Positions 25,194 through 34,701 of a stretch of 53,383 nt of DNA are shown here, in pieces. A model generated the notes under the pieces. That model did not search any database. It saw nothing but the letters and a program-made list of their open reading frames with translations, and was not told the DNA's origin. This DNA comes from Gammaproteobacteria bacterium (lineage in GTDB: Bacteria > Pseudomonadota > Gammaproteobacteria > Steroidobacterales > Steroidobacteraceae). Every line of letters begins with the position of its first letter. The stretch's first letter is position 1. The position numbers were made by a program, and so were the translations under genes. The stretch spans positions 1 to 53,383 of the forward strand of contig JANYAD010000119.1 of NCBI GenBank assembly GCA_025355165.1, read 5' to 3'.

Positions 25194-26195
25194 TCAGTTC
25201 ACCAGTAATCCAGTCTCACGAAACCATCGGACCGCATCGGCGAAAGCTTCGACAGGCGGTCGAGACCGATAGCCCAGTTCTCGCGCAGCCTTCGAGCTCG
25301 AAAAAAACATGCGCTTGCGCGACATGCGCACACCTTCCAGCGTGATGCGGCCGCTGCGCCCCGTCAGCGCGCCGTAGCCTTCGGCGAGATAGGCGATGGG
25401 AAGCACGAGGCCGTAAGGCAGGCGCACGCGGGGCGGCCTGCGACCCACCAACGCGGCAATGAGCGCAAGAATTTCCCGCAGCGACATGTCGTCACCGCCC
25501 AGGATATAGCGTTCGCCGGCTTGGCCGCGCTCGTAAGCCAGCAAGTGCCCGGCAGCAACATCATCGACGTGCACAATGTTTAATCCGGTATCAACATAGG
25601 CCGGCATTCGCCCGGCTGCCGCGTCGAGCACCAGTTGGCCGGTGGGTGTGGGTTTCACGTCTCCGGGTCCCACCGGGGTCGAAGGATTGACGATGATGAC
25701 CGACATGCCCTCGCGTAGCGCTTCGCGTGCCGCTTCGCGCACGACTTCTTCGGCCAAGTACTTCGAGCGCTTGTAGTGCCCGATCATATTCTCGAGCGAG
25801 TTTGGCGTTGCCTCCTCGCCGGGCGTGCCGTCCGCCGGGATACCAATGGTAGCCACGCTGCTGGTGTAGACGATGCGCTGCACGCCTGCACGGCGCGCAG
25901 CATTGAGGATGTTGCGCGTTCCTTCGACGTTAACTTCATACAATTGCGAAGGATCGCGGGCACCGAGCCGGTAATCCGCGGCAACGTGGAACAAGGCGGG
26001 ACAGCCTGCGACCGCGTGCTCGAGGGAACTCACCTCCTTCAAATCGCCCTCCACGATCTCGACCGGCAGAGCGTTAAGATTGCGCCGATTTGAACCTTTA
26101 CGCGCCAGTACCCGCACTTCCCATTGCGCCGCCAATAGCGCTCTGACCACCGCCGCACCCACAAATCCCGTCGCACCGGTCACCAGAGCTTTCAT
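25194..26195 (-). CDS. hpnA: Hopanoid-associated sugar epimerase HpnA
   Basis: 333 residues of the extended SDR family. The NAD(P)-binding motif is VTGATGFVGAAVVRAL (about 5-20) and the catalytic YxxxK is in HYKRSKYLAEE. IVNPSTPVGPGDVKPTPTG and FNIVHVDDVAAGHLLA-type segments match the HpnA group. It is routinely found in hopanoid loci, but its substrate is not firmly known. The ATG overlaps the hpnG stop (ATGA). Confidence 0.9.
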   Translation of the reverse strand: MKALVTGATGFVGAAVVRALLAAQWEVRVLARKGSNRRNLNALPVEIVEGDLKEVSSLEHAVAGCPALFHVAADYRLGARDPSQLYEVNVEGTRNILNAARRAGVQRIVYTSSVATIGIPADGTPGEEATPNSLENMIGHYKRSKYLAEEVVREAAREALREGMSVIIVNPSTPVGPGDVKPTPTGQLVLDAAAGRMPAYVDTGLNIVHVDDVAAGHLLAYERGQAGERYILGGDDMSLREILALIAALVGRRPPRVRLPYGLVLPIAYLAEGYGALTGRSGRITLEGVRMSRKRMFFSSSKAARELGYRSRPPVEAFADAVRWFRETGLLVN

Positions 26196-26896
26196 GCGAT
26201 GTGCGCACCGATCACGCGCAAGGAACGCATGGCAATACGATACCGCTGCGTGAGCCGGATCAGCCCAGCTATCTCGCCCGGTGCGAGGACAAGGCCGGCA
26301 AGCAGCCGCCCGATTCGCAGCTGCCCCGCTCGGCTGGCGTTGACTACCGTGTGGGGTATTCTATCGGCGGCCGTATCCACAATGACACGCACAGCGATGA
26401 ATGGCAGCTGGTGATCGGCGGCTGCCCGAGCGACCGCCGCACTTTCCATATCGACTGCGACCGCCCCGCTGCGGCGAAACGCCGCGGCTTTGTCCGCGGG
26501 TGTGTCAATGGGGCGCGTGCTGGTCAATAGGCTGCCTTCGCTGACTGCGCGCAAAGGACTGACCGCGGCAGCGACCCGTTCGCGCCACGATCGGCACGCA
26601 GCGAATCGAGAACCATCCGAGGAAATCAATTCGCAGGGAAGCACAACGCTGCCTGGCTTGAGTGAAGGATCGAGCCCGCCAGCCATCCCGAAGGTTACGA
26701 GAGCCGAGGCCCCGGCCTGAATCAAGGCAAGCGCGGCCCGCTGTGCAGCCACCTGCCCCATCCCACTGACGGCGAGCAGCGCGCCATCGCCAAGCGAGGC
26801 GAGCTCGCTCAAGGGCGGATCCCCTCCGCGCGGCATGGAAGCTCCCAAGGTGCGTGCTTCGGCAGCGAGCGCCGCGACGACGCCCACCCCGCTCAA
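26192..26896 (-). CDS. hpnG: Adenosylhopane nucleosidase/phosphorylase HpnG
   Basis: 234 residues of the nucleoside phosphorylase fold (VSGMGQVAAQRAALALI, TFGMAGGLDPSLKPGSVVLP, AVDMESAAVARAA). HpnG removes adenine from adenosylhopane to give the ribosyl form. The frame starts with TTG at 26896; the GTG at 26887 is another option. It lies 16 bases after the cyclase gene and overlaps hpnA by four bases, so it is part of the same operon. Confidence 0.9.
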   Translation of the reverse strand: MSGVGVVAALAAEARTLGASMPRGGDPPLSELASLGDGALLAVSGMGQVAAQRAALALIQAGASALVTFGMAGGLDPSLKPGSVVLPCELISSDGSRFAACRSWRERVAAAVSPLRAVSEGSLLTSTRPIDTPADKAAAFRRSGAVAVDMESAAVARAAADHQLPFIAVRVIVDTAADRIPHTVVNASRAGQLRIGRLLAGLVLAPGEIAGLIRLTQRYRIAMRSLRVIGAHIA

Positions 26897-26912
26897 CGAA
26901 TGGCTGCGGCGT

Positions 26913-28898
26913 TCAATGAGCGATTCCGCGGCGCGTCAAGTTCCGATATGCAGCGAGCGCCCAAAGCGGAAAATAAGCGCAATAGCCGTGATAGCGCAAA
27001 TAAAACACTCGCGGGAATCCGGGCGCCGTATAACTAGGATGACTCCACAAATCATCGCTACGGCGAGAGTGCAGCAAGAACTCAGCGCCACGGCGAACGG
27101 CATCTGAATTGGCCTCTCCCGCTGCCATGAGCCCTAAAAGCGCCCAAGCTGTTTGATAGGCCGTGCTGCCGAACTGTTCGGCGGGCCGCGACTGCCAGGC
27201 ATAGCTGTCATTGCTCTCGCCCCAGCCGCCATCCGCATTTTGTTTCTGTTTAAACCAGGCCACGGCCCTCTTCACCATGGAATCATCGGGTCCAACATGC
27301 GCCTGAGCGAGGGCCGTGAGCACCGACCATGTGCCATAAATGTAGTTAGTACCCCAGCGACCAAACCAGCTGCCGTCCGCTTCTTGCTGCCTGCGCAAAT
27401 ACGCAATCCCCCGATCGAGCGCCACCTTATCCTGCGGACGGCCGATGCGCGCCAGCGCCGTGACTACGCGCGCAGTGACATCGCTGGTGGGTGGATCCAA
27501 GAGCGCACCATGATCGGCGAAGGGAATCTTATTCAAGTAGTAACAGGTGTTATCGGCATCGAACGCGGCGAAACCACCATCGCGACTTTGCATCCCTACT
27601 AGCCAATCGAGCGCGCGGCGCACGCTCTCATCGTAGCGGCCCGAATCGCGTGCCTGATGCATGGCCCAGGCAACCACCGCGGTGTCGTCGAGATCCGGAT
27701 AAAAGTCGTTGGCAAATTGAAACGCCCAACCGCCGCCAGGCAAGTTCGGCCGCCGCACGCGCCAATCGCCGGGCTCATCGAGCAGCTGTCTGGTTTTCAG
27801 CCAGTCGAGTGCGCGCATGGAGGCGTGGCGCGAGGGCTCGTCGCTCGCTTCCTGCATGGCGAGGCATGCGAGTGCGGTATCCCAAACCGGAGAAACACAG
27901 GGCTGGCAATATGCGCTGGAGGGACCTACAACAAGAAGCTTTTGAAGTGCTCGCTTGGCGGTGACACGCCGAGGATCATCCGCGGGATAACCGAGGATTA
28001 CCATGGCTTCCAGGGCATTGACCATGGCGGGGAAGATGGCACCGAGCCCATCCTCGCCGTTTAAGCGTTCCAAAACCCACCTCTCCGCCCGACGCGTCGC
28101 ACGCTCGCGCACCATCGTCGGTATCAAGGGATCGATCCAACGCCCAATGTGGTCGAACACCAAGAACGCTTTGGCCAGCAGGCCGTCGCGGTGGAAGTAG
28201 TGCCGTTCTTTTTCAGGCGGCGTAGTAAACAACTCATTGATGCCGATGCCACGCGGATTCTTAGCCCTAGGTCGGCGGGTGCACAGGATAAACAAGGGCA
28301 CCATCACCGTGCGCGACCAATACGATACCTTGTCGATGTGAAACGGAAACCACTTCGGCAGCAGCATGATTTCCACTGGAATATACGGCACGCCGCGCCA
28401 CGGCAACTGGCCGAAAAGCGCCAAAGCAATCCGGGTAAATACATTCGCTCGAGCCGCGCCGCCACGCTCCAAGATCGCGGTGCGCGCTTTCAGCATGTGC
28501 GGGGCTTGAACATCATCGCCGGCAAGCTTCAGGGCGTAGTAAGCCTTGATGGTGCAGCTCAAATCCAGTTCGCCATTGTGGTAGAGCGGCCAACCGCCAT
28601 GCGCCGCTTGTCGCGCGCGCAGATGATTGGCAATTTTTGCCTCGAGCGGCGTATCAATCTCATCCAAGAAGTGCATCATCATGATGTACTCCGCTGGAAT
28701 GGTGCAGTCTGCCTCGAGTTCGTACAGCCAGTAGCCTTGCTCGTTCTGCTGTGCAATCAGCGCATCGCGCGCCTCGGCAATTGCTCGATCCAAGGGAGAG
28801 GAATCAGCTACCCGCTTGAGCGTGTGCGCGACGATATCGGTGCGCGCGCCGGGCGGCTCCGCAGGAAACGGAGTGGGTTTCGGCGCGGTTCGATTCAC
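26913..28898 (-). CDS. shc: Squalene-hopene cyclase
   Basis: 661 residues, the usual length. The protonating motif DLDDTA is at 402-407, and several QW repeats are present (for example GGWPLYH, DGSWFGRWG, DGGWGESNDSY). It cyclises squalene to hopene/diplopterol at the inner membrane. The GTG start at 28898 overlaps the stop of the squalene synthase gene (GTGA), which directly links supply and use of squalene. Confidence 0.97.
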   Translation of the reverse strand: MNRTAPKPTPFPAEPPGARTDIVAHTLKRVADSSPLDRAIAEARDALIAQQNEQGYWLYELEADCTIPAEYIMMMHFLDEIDTPLEAKIANHLRARQAAHGGWPLYHNGELDLSCTIKAYYALKLAGDDVQAPHMLKARTAILERGGAARANVFTRIALALFGQLPWRGVPYIPVEIMLLPKWFPFHIDKVSYWSRTVMVPLFILCTRRPRAKNPRGIGINELFTTPPEKERHYFHRDGLLAKAFLVFDHIGRWIDPLIPTMVRERATRRAERWVLERLNGEDGLGAIFPAMVNALEAMVILGYPADDPRRVTAKRALQKLLVVGPSSAYCQPCVSPVWDTALACLAMQEASDEPSRHASMRALDWLKTRQLLDEPGDWRVRRPNLPGGGWAFQFANDFYPDLDDTAVVAWAMHQARDSGRYDESVRRALDWLVGMQSRDGGFAAFDADNTCYYLNKIPFADHGALLDPPTSDVTARVVTALARIGRPQDKVALDRGIAYLRRQQEADGSWFGRWGTNYIYGTWSVLTALAQAHVGPDDSMVKRAVAWFKQKQNADGGWGESNDSYAWQSRPAEQFGSTAYQTAWALLGLMAAGEANSDAVRRGAEFLLHSRRSDDLWSHPSYTAPGFPRVFYLRYHGYCAYFPLWALAAYRNLTRRGIAH

Positions 28899-30040
28899 GA
28901 TCCCGAACTCCCGTAGCGCCGCAGCTCTTGCCCGGCTTGGTCCGAACCCTCGTTAAGGACCAGTGCAGGCCGCGGCCGCCGCACCTCGGACAGCCCGGTC
29001 AGCGGCACGCCGCGAGCGGCCATTCTGAATAGGCGCCGCAGCATCCAATCGTTGCCGATAAAGGTGTTGGTCATGAGCATGGTCAGACTGACGGCTGTCC
29101 TCGATATCTTAACTTGGGCACCCGCGGTGTAGGCGGGGTTTTGGGCAATTTTGCGCAAGGTAAGGATAGCCATACCGATGGCCCATAGACAGAAGCGCCT
29201 GATGCCACGCTCCTCTTGAGGGATTAATAAGGTGTAATCCAAGGCATTGCGCAAATGCGCGTGGGCAACGCCAACCAGTTCTGCGATTGCCGCACTGAAT
29301 CGTGCATCCTGCGATTCTGCGGAGAGCTGCCCGAGATCAACCCCATGCCGAGTAAAGACATCCTGCGGCAACCAGCAGGCGCCCCGGCTGCGGTCCTCCC
29401 AGACATCCTTCAAGATGTTGGTCATCTGCAAGCCTTGTGCGAACGATGCGGCCAAGGCGCTGAGGGGCGCGCGGCGCCGAGCAATCTGCGCCGAATAGTC
29501 GCAGAACAGCTCGGTAAGCATTTCGCCGACGACCCCCGCCACGTAGTAGCAATAGTCGTCCAAATCACTGGTTCGCGGCAGCCCCTTCACGCTGGCATTG
29601 AACTGAAACCGCGGCATGCCATAGCACATGAGTTCCACGCACCGCTTTATCGCTGCGTGCTGGCTTGGGCCGAGTTTCGCCGTCACACGCACCACACGCT
29701 CCATGTTGCGCACCAAATCGCGCTCTGTCGGCAGGGTTCTGTCCGACAGTCGGCGCTCCAGATCACGCGCCAACGCCGTCGGTTCGCCGATACCGCCGAC
29801 CACGGCGCTAAAGCGTTGTAAGAATGCCAAGGTTTCCGGGGGCGACAAGGCCGGTTCATCTTCGATGGTGTCCGCTATTCTGCAGAGCAGGTAAGCGCTG
29901 GTGACAGGTACGCTCAAGGCAGGCGGCAATTGCGGTATGGTCAACGCGAACGTGCGCGAGACATGCGGCAGAATCTGTTCCTGGTAGACCTCATCTGTAC
30001 TGACGGAATCCATGCTGGCAGTATCTCGGAAACCCGGCAA
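28895..30040 (-). CDS. Squalene synthase (one-step type, phytoene/squalene synthase family)
   Basis: 381 residues; starts at 30040 or 30013 are both possible. The Asp-rich motifs are DTIED (57-61) and NILKDVWED (208-216), with YCYYVAGVVGEMLTELF (163-179) typical of squalene synthases that condense two farnesyl diphosphates and reduce the product. SRTFALTIPQLPPAL at 28-42 also fits. The length and motifs are closer to single-enzyme squalene synthase than to the shorter HpnC/HpnD pair, and no HpnE-type flavoenzyme is in the window. HpnD is the alternative reading. First gene of the hopanoid operon, divergent from dxs. Confidence 0.85.
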   Translation of the reverse strand: MPGFRDTASMDSVSTDEVYQEQILPHVSRTFALTIPQLPPALSVPVTSAYLLCRIADTIEDEPALSPPETLAFLQRFSAVVGGIGEPTALARDLERRLSDRTLPTERDLVRNMERVVRVTAKLGPSQHAAIKRCVELMCYGMPRFQFNASVKGLPRTSDLDDYCYYVAGVVGEMLTELFCDYSAQIARRRAPLSALAASFAQGLQMTNILKDVWEDRSRGACWLPQDVFTRHGVDLGQLSAESQDARFSAAIAELVGVAHAHLRNALDYTLLIPQEERGIRRFCLWAIGMAILTLRKIAQNPAYTAGAQVKISRTAVSLTMLMTNTFIGNDWMLRRLFRMAARGVPLTGLSEVRRPRPALVLNEGSDQAGQELRRYGSSGS

Positions 30041-30098
30041 AATAGCATCATGGCAGCCGCAATGCGATGCTGCAAATCCGCAACATCTGTGTAGCTCA

Positions 30099-30127
30099 TT
30101 GCCCCTAGAAGGGTGACGCAGTATAAA
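30099..30127 (+). promoter_or_regulatory. Candidate dxs promoter
   Basis: TTGCCC (30099-30104), a 17-base spacer and TATAAA (30122-30127) lie in the 97-base gap between the squalene synthase gene and dxs. Transcription would begin near 30134, only about four bases before the dxs ATG. If true, the dxs mRNA is almost leaderless, which agrees with the lack of a clear ribosome binding site. Confidence 0.45.
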
Positions 30128-30137
30128 CTGGTGCAGT

Positions 30138-32042
30138 ATGAGCGTCTCCCCCTTAAGCTATCCGCTGCTCGAAACCCTGGCTTCGCCTGCCGACCTGCGC
30201 CGGCTGCCGGCTGCGAAACTGACCGAAGTGGCGCAGGAATTGCGGCAGTTTCTCATCCAAAGCGTCGCAACCCGCGGCGGCCATTTTGCTGCAGGATTGG
30301 GCACGGTCGAGCTGACGGTCGCGCTGCATTATGTGTTCAACACCCCCCATGACCGGCTGGTTTGGGACGTTGGGCACCAGGCTTACCCGCACAAAGTGTT
30401 GACGGGACGGCGCGATAAACTGCACACCATCAAGCAGGATATGGGGCTCGCGCCCTTTCCGACTCGCAGCGAGAGCGAGTACGACACGTTCGGTGTGGGG
30501 CACTCCAGCACCTCCATCAGCGCCGCCTTGGGAATGGCCGTAGCGGCGGCGCAACGTGGCGAGGATCGGCGGGTCGTGGCCATTATCGGCGACGGTGCGC
30601 TGACGGCCGGCATGGCGTTTGAAGCGTTGAATCACGCCGGCTCGCTGCCCGCAGATCTGTTGATCGTGCTGAACGACAATGACATGTCGATATCCGAGAA
30701 TGTCGGCGCACTTTCCAATTATTTGGCGCGAGCGCTGTCGGGCAAGATGTATTCACACCTACGCGATACGGGCAAAAAGGTTCTGCGCCACATGCCGACG
30801 GTCTGGGAACTGGCGCGCCGCTCGGAGGAGCACTTCAAAGGCATGGTGCTCCCAGGGACATTGTTCGAAGAGATGGGATTCAACTACATCGGGCCAGTCG
30901 ATGGCCACGATTTGAAGGCGCTGGTCGATACCTTGAGCAATCTCAAAAAACTGCGAGGTCCGCAGTTCTTGCACGTCGTCACGCGCAAGGGAAAGGGATA
31001 TGCGCCGGCGGAGGCGGATCCGATCAAGTGGCACGGTCCGGGCCCCTTCGACCCCGCCAGCGGCCAGATTTTCAAGGAAGCGAGCAGCGGGCCTACCTAT
31101 TCGCAGATTTTCGGCAAATGGCTCTGCGACATCGCTGACCGCGATCCGGCGATCGTCGGCATCACGCCGGCCATGCGCGAAGGATCTGGCCTGGTTGAAT
31201 TCTCGAAGCGTTTTCCGGCGCGCTACTTCGACGTGGCGATCGCCGAACAACACGCCGTGACGCTTGCCGCCGGCATGGCAGTGGAGGGTTTGAAGCCGGT
31301 GGTGGCGATCTACTCCACTTTTCTGCAGCGTGCCTATGATCAGCTGATTCACGACGTGGCGCTGCAAAATCTTCCGGTGATTTTCGCGGTCGATCGCGCC
31401 GGGTTGGTGGGCAGCGATGGCGCCACGCACCAAGGCAGTTACGACCTCTCGTTCCTGCGATGCATACCCAATATGACCATCATGGCGCCCGCGGACGAGA
31501 ATGAATGCCGGCAGATGCTATATACCGGCACCACACTGAGTTCGCCCTCCGTGATTCGCTATCCCCGAGGCACCGGACCGGGCGCAGCAATAGTTGCAGA
31601 AATGACTGCGCTTCCCGTCGGGGTGTCGCAGCTGCGCCGCGAGGGCCGCAGTGGGCTCGCCATACTGGCCTTCGGCGCACTGGTCGATTCTGCGCAGAAG
31701 ATCGCGGAACACTTGGACGCAACCATCGTCAACATGCGGTTCGTCAAACCTCTCGATGAAAAAATGATCGTGTCCATTGCAACACGTCATCGCGCCATCA
31801 TCACCATCGAGGAGAATGCCATCATGGGTGGTGCCGGCGCAGCAGTCGGTGAGTTTCTCAATGCCACCGGCTTGCAATTGCCCATGCTAAATATCGGCAT
31901 CCCCGATCGTTTCATCGAGCACGGAACACGCGATACCTGTCTCGCACGCGCGGGGCTTGATCTAGCGGGACTGACCGCCAGCGTCGAGCCATGGTGGGCC
32001 CTGCAGAGCCAGGCCCGCAAGCGCTCGGTCAGCGGCGCTTAA
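30138..32042 (+). CDS. dxs: 1-deoxy-D-xylulose-5-phosphate synthase
   Basis: 634 residues. The thiamine-diphosphate site is [18 protein letters not shown] (151-168) with NDND (179-182), and conserved His50 and His80 ([18 protein letters not shown]). [10 protein letters not shown] and [15 protein letters not shown] mark the transketolase C-terminal half. It makes DXP from pyruvate and glyceraldehyde-3-phosphate, the entry to the MEP pathway. The N-terminus ([17 protein letters not shown]) lines up with known DXS enzymes, supporting this ATG. Placement beside the hopanoid operon suggests joint control of flux. Confidence 0.96.
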   Translation: MSVSPLSYPLLETLASPADLRRLPAAKLTEVAQELRQFLIQSVATRGGHFAAGLGTVELTVALHYVFNTPHDRLVWDVGHQAYPHKVLTGRRDKLHTIKQDMGLAPFPTRSESEYDTFGVGHSSTSISAALGMAVAAAQRGEDRRVVAIIGDGALTAGMAFEALNHAGSLPADLLIVLNDNDMSISENVGALSNYLARALSGKMYSHLRDTGKKVLRHMPTVWELARRSEEHFKGMVLPGTLFEEMGFNYIGPVDGHDLKALVDTLSNLKKLRGPQFLHVVTRKGKGYAPAEADPIKWHGPGPFDPASGQIFKEASSGPTYSQIFGKWLCDIADRDPAIVGITPAMREGSGLVEFSKRFPARYFDVAIAEQHAVTLAAGMAVEGLKPVVAIYSTFLQRAYDQLIHDVALQNLPVIFAVDRAGLVGSDGATHQGSYDLSFLRCIPNMTIMAPADENECRQMLYTGTTLSSPSVIRYPRGTGPGAAIVAEMTALPVGVSQLRREGRSGLAILAFGALVDSAQKIAEHLDATIVNMRFVKPLDEKMIVSIATRHRAIITIEENAIMGGAGAAVGEFLNATGLQLPMLNIGIPDRFIEHGTRDTCLARAGLDLAGLTASVEPWWALQSQARKRSVSGA

Positions 32043-32057
32043 CGGCCTTCGGCTGAA

Positions 32058-33011
32058 TTATCTCCCCAAGCCCTGACGCGCCCCCGATTGCTCGAGCAGC
32101 GCGGCGATCTCTTGAGAATTTGCCTGCCTCGCCATCTGTAACGGCGTGCGCCCGGAATGATCGGCGGCATTGGGGTCCGCACCGCGAGCAAGCAGAAGTC
32201 GCACCGCCTCTCGCCGGCCGTCAATGACGGCCATCATCAGAGGAGTGCGCCCCAGTTCGTCCCGCTGGTCGAGCGCGGCACCTTGAGCCAGCAACGCTTG
32301 AATTTCGCGCGTGTCCCCGGAGGCTGCGGCCGGCAGCAATCCCAAGGGCTCTGCTACCGCCTCTGCTCGAGCGGCTCGCACACTCTTAGCGGAAGCATCG
32401 TTCTGACTGTAGCCGGCGGCCGGCGGAGAGCTCGGGGCGCTGCGAGCGGTTGGAGCGCCACCAGCCGCCGGCGCGGCCCTTTCCGCCGCGCTTTGAGCAT
32501 TCCCTTTCTCAATCGGCTCCTCGCCCCGCGCCTTCTCTGCGGGCGCCAGTGCGGCCAGCGAACCCTGGCGAGCCTGCGGCAGCCGAGGCCTCGATTCTGC
32601 TTTCGGCGCGGCAATCGAGGAAGCGGGCGCGGTGAATGCATCGCTCGAGTCGGCTTGCGTTGTGTGCGATTGAGTGGCTGTCGCCACCGCCGGGACGGCG
32701 GGCGCGTTATTCGCTAGAGGCCCCGGCCTCGGACCGTGTTCCCACCAACGCGGTGCGAATAGCAGCGCCGCCACCAGCGCGGCCCCCGCGGTTCCAAAAG
32801 CGGTGATTTTCCAGCGTGAATCGTTGGCGGCCCGGCGAGAGACATCGAAGGGCTGTTCGGACGCCGCTGCGGCGCGCTGCTCCGCAACGCGGCGGCCTTC
32901 AGCAAGAATAGCCGCCCGTACCGCCTCGCTTGGGGCCGCGGGTTGCGTGTCGCTGGCACGCCTGTAGCGTTCCAGCAATTCTTTATCCTGAGTGCTGTCT
33001 TGAGAGGTCAT
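32058..33011 (-). CDS. Anti-sigma-position membrane protein with ankyrin repeats
   Basis: 317 residues from the ATG at 33011, which overlaps the sigma gene's stop (ATGA). A cytoplasmic N-terminus (ELLERYRRASDTQPAAPSEA, about 11-30) resembles anti-sigma domains but has no zinc motif. One membrane helix (about 68-86) is followed by a long Ala/Pro/Ser-rich stretch and about two and a half ankyrin repeats (LLPAAASGDTREIQALLAQG; GRTPLMMAVIDGRREAVRLL; GRTPLQMARQANSQEIAALL) that should face the periplasm. Gene order and coupling suggest it controls the adjacent ECF sigma factor; the ankyrin part could sense a partner protein. This role is inference. Confidence 0.75.
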   Translation of the reverse strand: MTSQDSTQDKELLERYRRASDTQPAAPSEAVRAAILAEGRRVAEQRAAAASEQPFDVSRRAANDSRWKITAFGTAGAALVAALLFAPRWWEHGPRPGPLANNAPAVPAVATATQSHTTQADSSDAFTAPASSIAAPKAESRPRLPQARQGSLAALAPAEKARGEEPIEKGNAQSAAERAAPAAGGAPTARSAPSSPPAAGYSQNDASAKSVRAARAEAVAEPLGLLPAAASGDTREIQALLAQGAALDQRDELGRTPLMMAVIDGRREAVRLLLARGADPNAADHSGRTPLQMARQANSQEIAALLEQSGARQGLGR

Positions 33012-33589
33012 GCGTATTCCCACAGCAGTTGACGGAGTTTCGAGCGCGCATAGCGCAGCCGGCTCTTGACCGTCTCGAAGTTGCACTCGGTAATGGCGGC
33101 AATTTCCTCAACGCTGAGCTCCCCTTCCGCTTGCAACAGAAACGCGGCGCGTTGCTCCGCCGGTAATTGCGCGACCGCATGCAGCAGTGCTGCGGCCTCG
33201 TCCTGGGATTGGACTGCAGCCGAGGGCTCGAGTTTTGCATCTGCGGCCAGTGAATCCAGCAGAGTCGCCCCCTGTGAATCTGTTTTATCGCCGGCTTCCA
33301 AGCTCTGGTCTCGTACGTTCGCTCGAATCAGGTCAACCATGCGGTTGTGAGCGATGGTAAAAATCCAAGTGCTGAATTTGGCGGTGGGTTGATACCCTCG
33401 CGCGCCGCGCGCGACCGCAAACCATACTTCCTGCATCAGATCGTTGGCACTGGCCTCGTTGTGCACATTGCGGTGCAGGTAACGAAACACCCGCGACTCA
33501 TGCCGTCTATACAAGGCTTCGAACGCGGCCGCCTCGCCGCGTCCGAAGCGCAACATCAGGTCCTCGTCAGTCTCCGCAGGCAGGCTCAT
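33008..33589 (-). CDS. ECF sigma factor
   Basis: 193 residues. Region 2 contains ANDLMQEVWFAVARGARGY (about residues 48-66) and FSTWIFTIAHNRMVDLIR; region 4 contains LPAEQRAAFLLQAEGELSVEEIA and NFETVKSRLRYARSKLRQ near the end. It lies 11 bases after a secreted-protein gene and overlaps the ankyrin membrane protein gene. The three look like one envelope-stress type unit. Differs clearly from the RskA-linked sigma factor at 20787. Confidence 0.92.
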   Translation of the reverse strand: MSLPAETDEDLMLRFGRGEAAAFEALYRRHESRVFRYLHRNVHNEASANDLMQEVWFAVARGARGYQPTAKFSTWIFTIAHNRMVDLIRANVRDQSLEAGDKTDSQGATLLDSLAADAKLEPSAAVQSQDEAAALLHAVAQLPAEQRAAFLLQAEGELSVEEIAAITECNFETVKSRLRYARSKLRQLLWEYA

Positions 33590-33600
33590 TCACTCCATTA

Positions 33601-34440
33601 TCAGCCGTGCGGCGGATCCGGTACATACCTGGGCAGGATCGATTCGGGAAACGGATTGGGGGCCGCATGCCATGCCGGCCGAGAGGCAACCACTCCCATT
33701 GCTACCAAGTTCTCCCAACTGTCATATCGAATCTTTATCACCTCATTCGGCCTGTTTGATTGGCGCTCAAAGCTTGTACTCTGTACGTACGATGCCTCGC
33801 GAGCCCCATGACCGGTACCGAGCTTTTCCGCGGGCGCCAGATTGGCCAGGTTCGATTCGGCCTGCAGGTCGGCGGATGTCGCAGCAGACCCCGAGGCTGA
33901 AGCACTCGGACTTGGCGCAGCGGCGCGCGCGGCGCTACCCTGATCGCGGGACGCCGAAGACTCCGATCGCTGATGGTTGGTTTCATAAACGGCGGCTGCC
34001 GCGGGACGCTCGAGGAACAACGCGACTCCGATGACGCCGATATTTGCGGGTCTGCCCGTTCTTTGCGCATATGATTCTCCGGCGGAGGTAAAATTAAAGG
34101 CAGCAATTTCCGCATCACTCTTGCGCCAGCCGGCAATTTCATAACTCGCGCCGCCGTTGAGCACGTAGCCGCTCTCACCCCACGCTCCGTTCTCGCCGCT
34201 CACCACATTGATGCCGTCCACGGTCGTTACGGCCAGCAGGCGCTCGCCACGATGGCTCTGCACCCGGATGGAATAGCGGGCGCCTGGTCTGCCCGCGACC
34301 CAGTATTCGCCGCGGCATCGGTAGGTTGGCAGCAGGCTCCCCGTATCACGATCGATGATTTGGATATCGGCAACACCGCCGACGGCCCGTGCATCAATGG
34401 CGATGCCAATAAGTAAAATCCCTAGCCATGCGCATTTCAT
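33601..34440 (-). CDS. Secreted protein of unknown function, first gene of ECF operon
   Basis: 279 residues with a short signal peptide (cleavage near DARA). The first half has beta-rich segments (DIQIIDRDTGSLLPTYRCRG, YSIRVQSHRGERLLAVTTVDG, YVLNGGASYEIAGW), then a Ser/Ala-rich linker and a C-terminal part ending FPESILPRYVPDPPHG. I do not recognise a family. The ATG at 34440 and the tight spacing to the sigma gene indicate one transcript, so it may be a target or a partner of the sigma/ankyrin pair in the periplasm. Confidence 0.7.
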   Translation of the reverse strand: MKCAWLGILLIGIAIDARAVGGVADIQIIDRDTGSLLPTYRCRGEYWVAGRPGARYSIRVQSHRGERLLAVTTVDGINVVSGENGAWGESGYVLNGGASYEIAGWRKSDAEIAAFNFTSAGESYAQRTGRPANIGVIGVALFLERPAAAAVYETNHQRSESSASRDQGSAARAAAPSPSASASGSAATSADLQAESNLANLAPAEKLGTGHGAREASYVQSTSFERQSNRPNEVIKIRYDSWENLVAMGVVASRPAWHAAPNPFPESILPRYVPDPPHG

Positions 34441-34475
34441 GCTGAACTCCGTGTTACTTAGGTCCTTACCTGAAT

Positions 34476-34508
34476 CGATAACCGCAGCGAAAAGGGGTTA
34501 AGATTCCC
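34476..34508 (-). promoter_or_regulatory. Possible ECF-type promoter
   Basis: On the minus strand GGGAAT (34508-34503) and GGTTATC (34482-34476) are 20 bases apart, about 35 bases before the secreted-protein gene. The GGGAA-type -35 is common for ECF promoters, but the spacing is long. Weak candidate for self-control of the operon by the ECF factor at 33008. Confidence 0.22.
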
Positions 34509-34701
34509 GCTCACCATCACGCGGAGACGGAATGCCGGTCAGTTTTACCGCTCACAACATCCGCTTGGACGATGGCAGATCCACCCCGACGCCGGCTACT
34601 CGATGCATAGCACCCTTGTTATGCCTTGAGTGAGTCGCTTATCACTTGCCCTCGGCAAACACGCAGTGCTCTTATGGTTTTTTTAAAAAAGGGATTGCAC
34701 A

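Noticed and set aside
28895-30040. Reading the squalene synthase as HpnD
   Set aside because: Length and motifs fit one-step squalene synthase better and HpnC/HpnE partners are missing. Kept as an alternative, not the main call.
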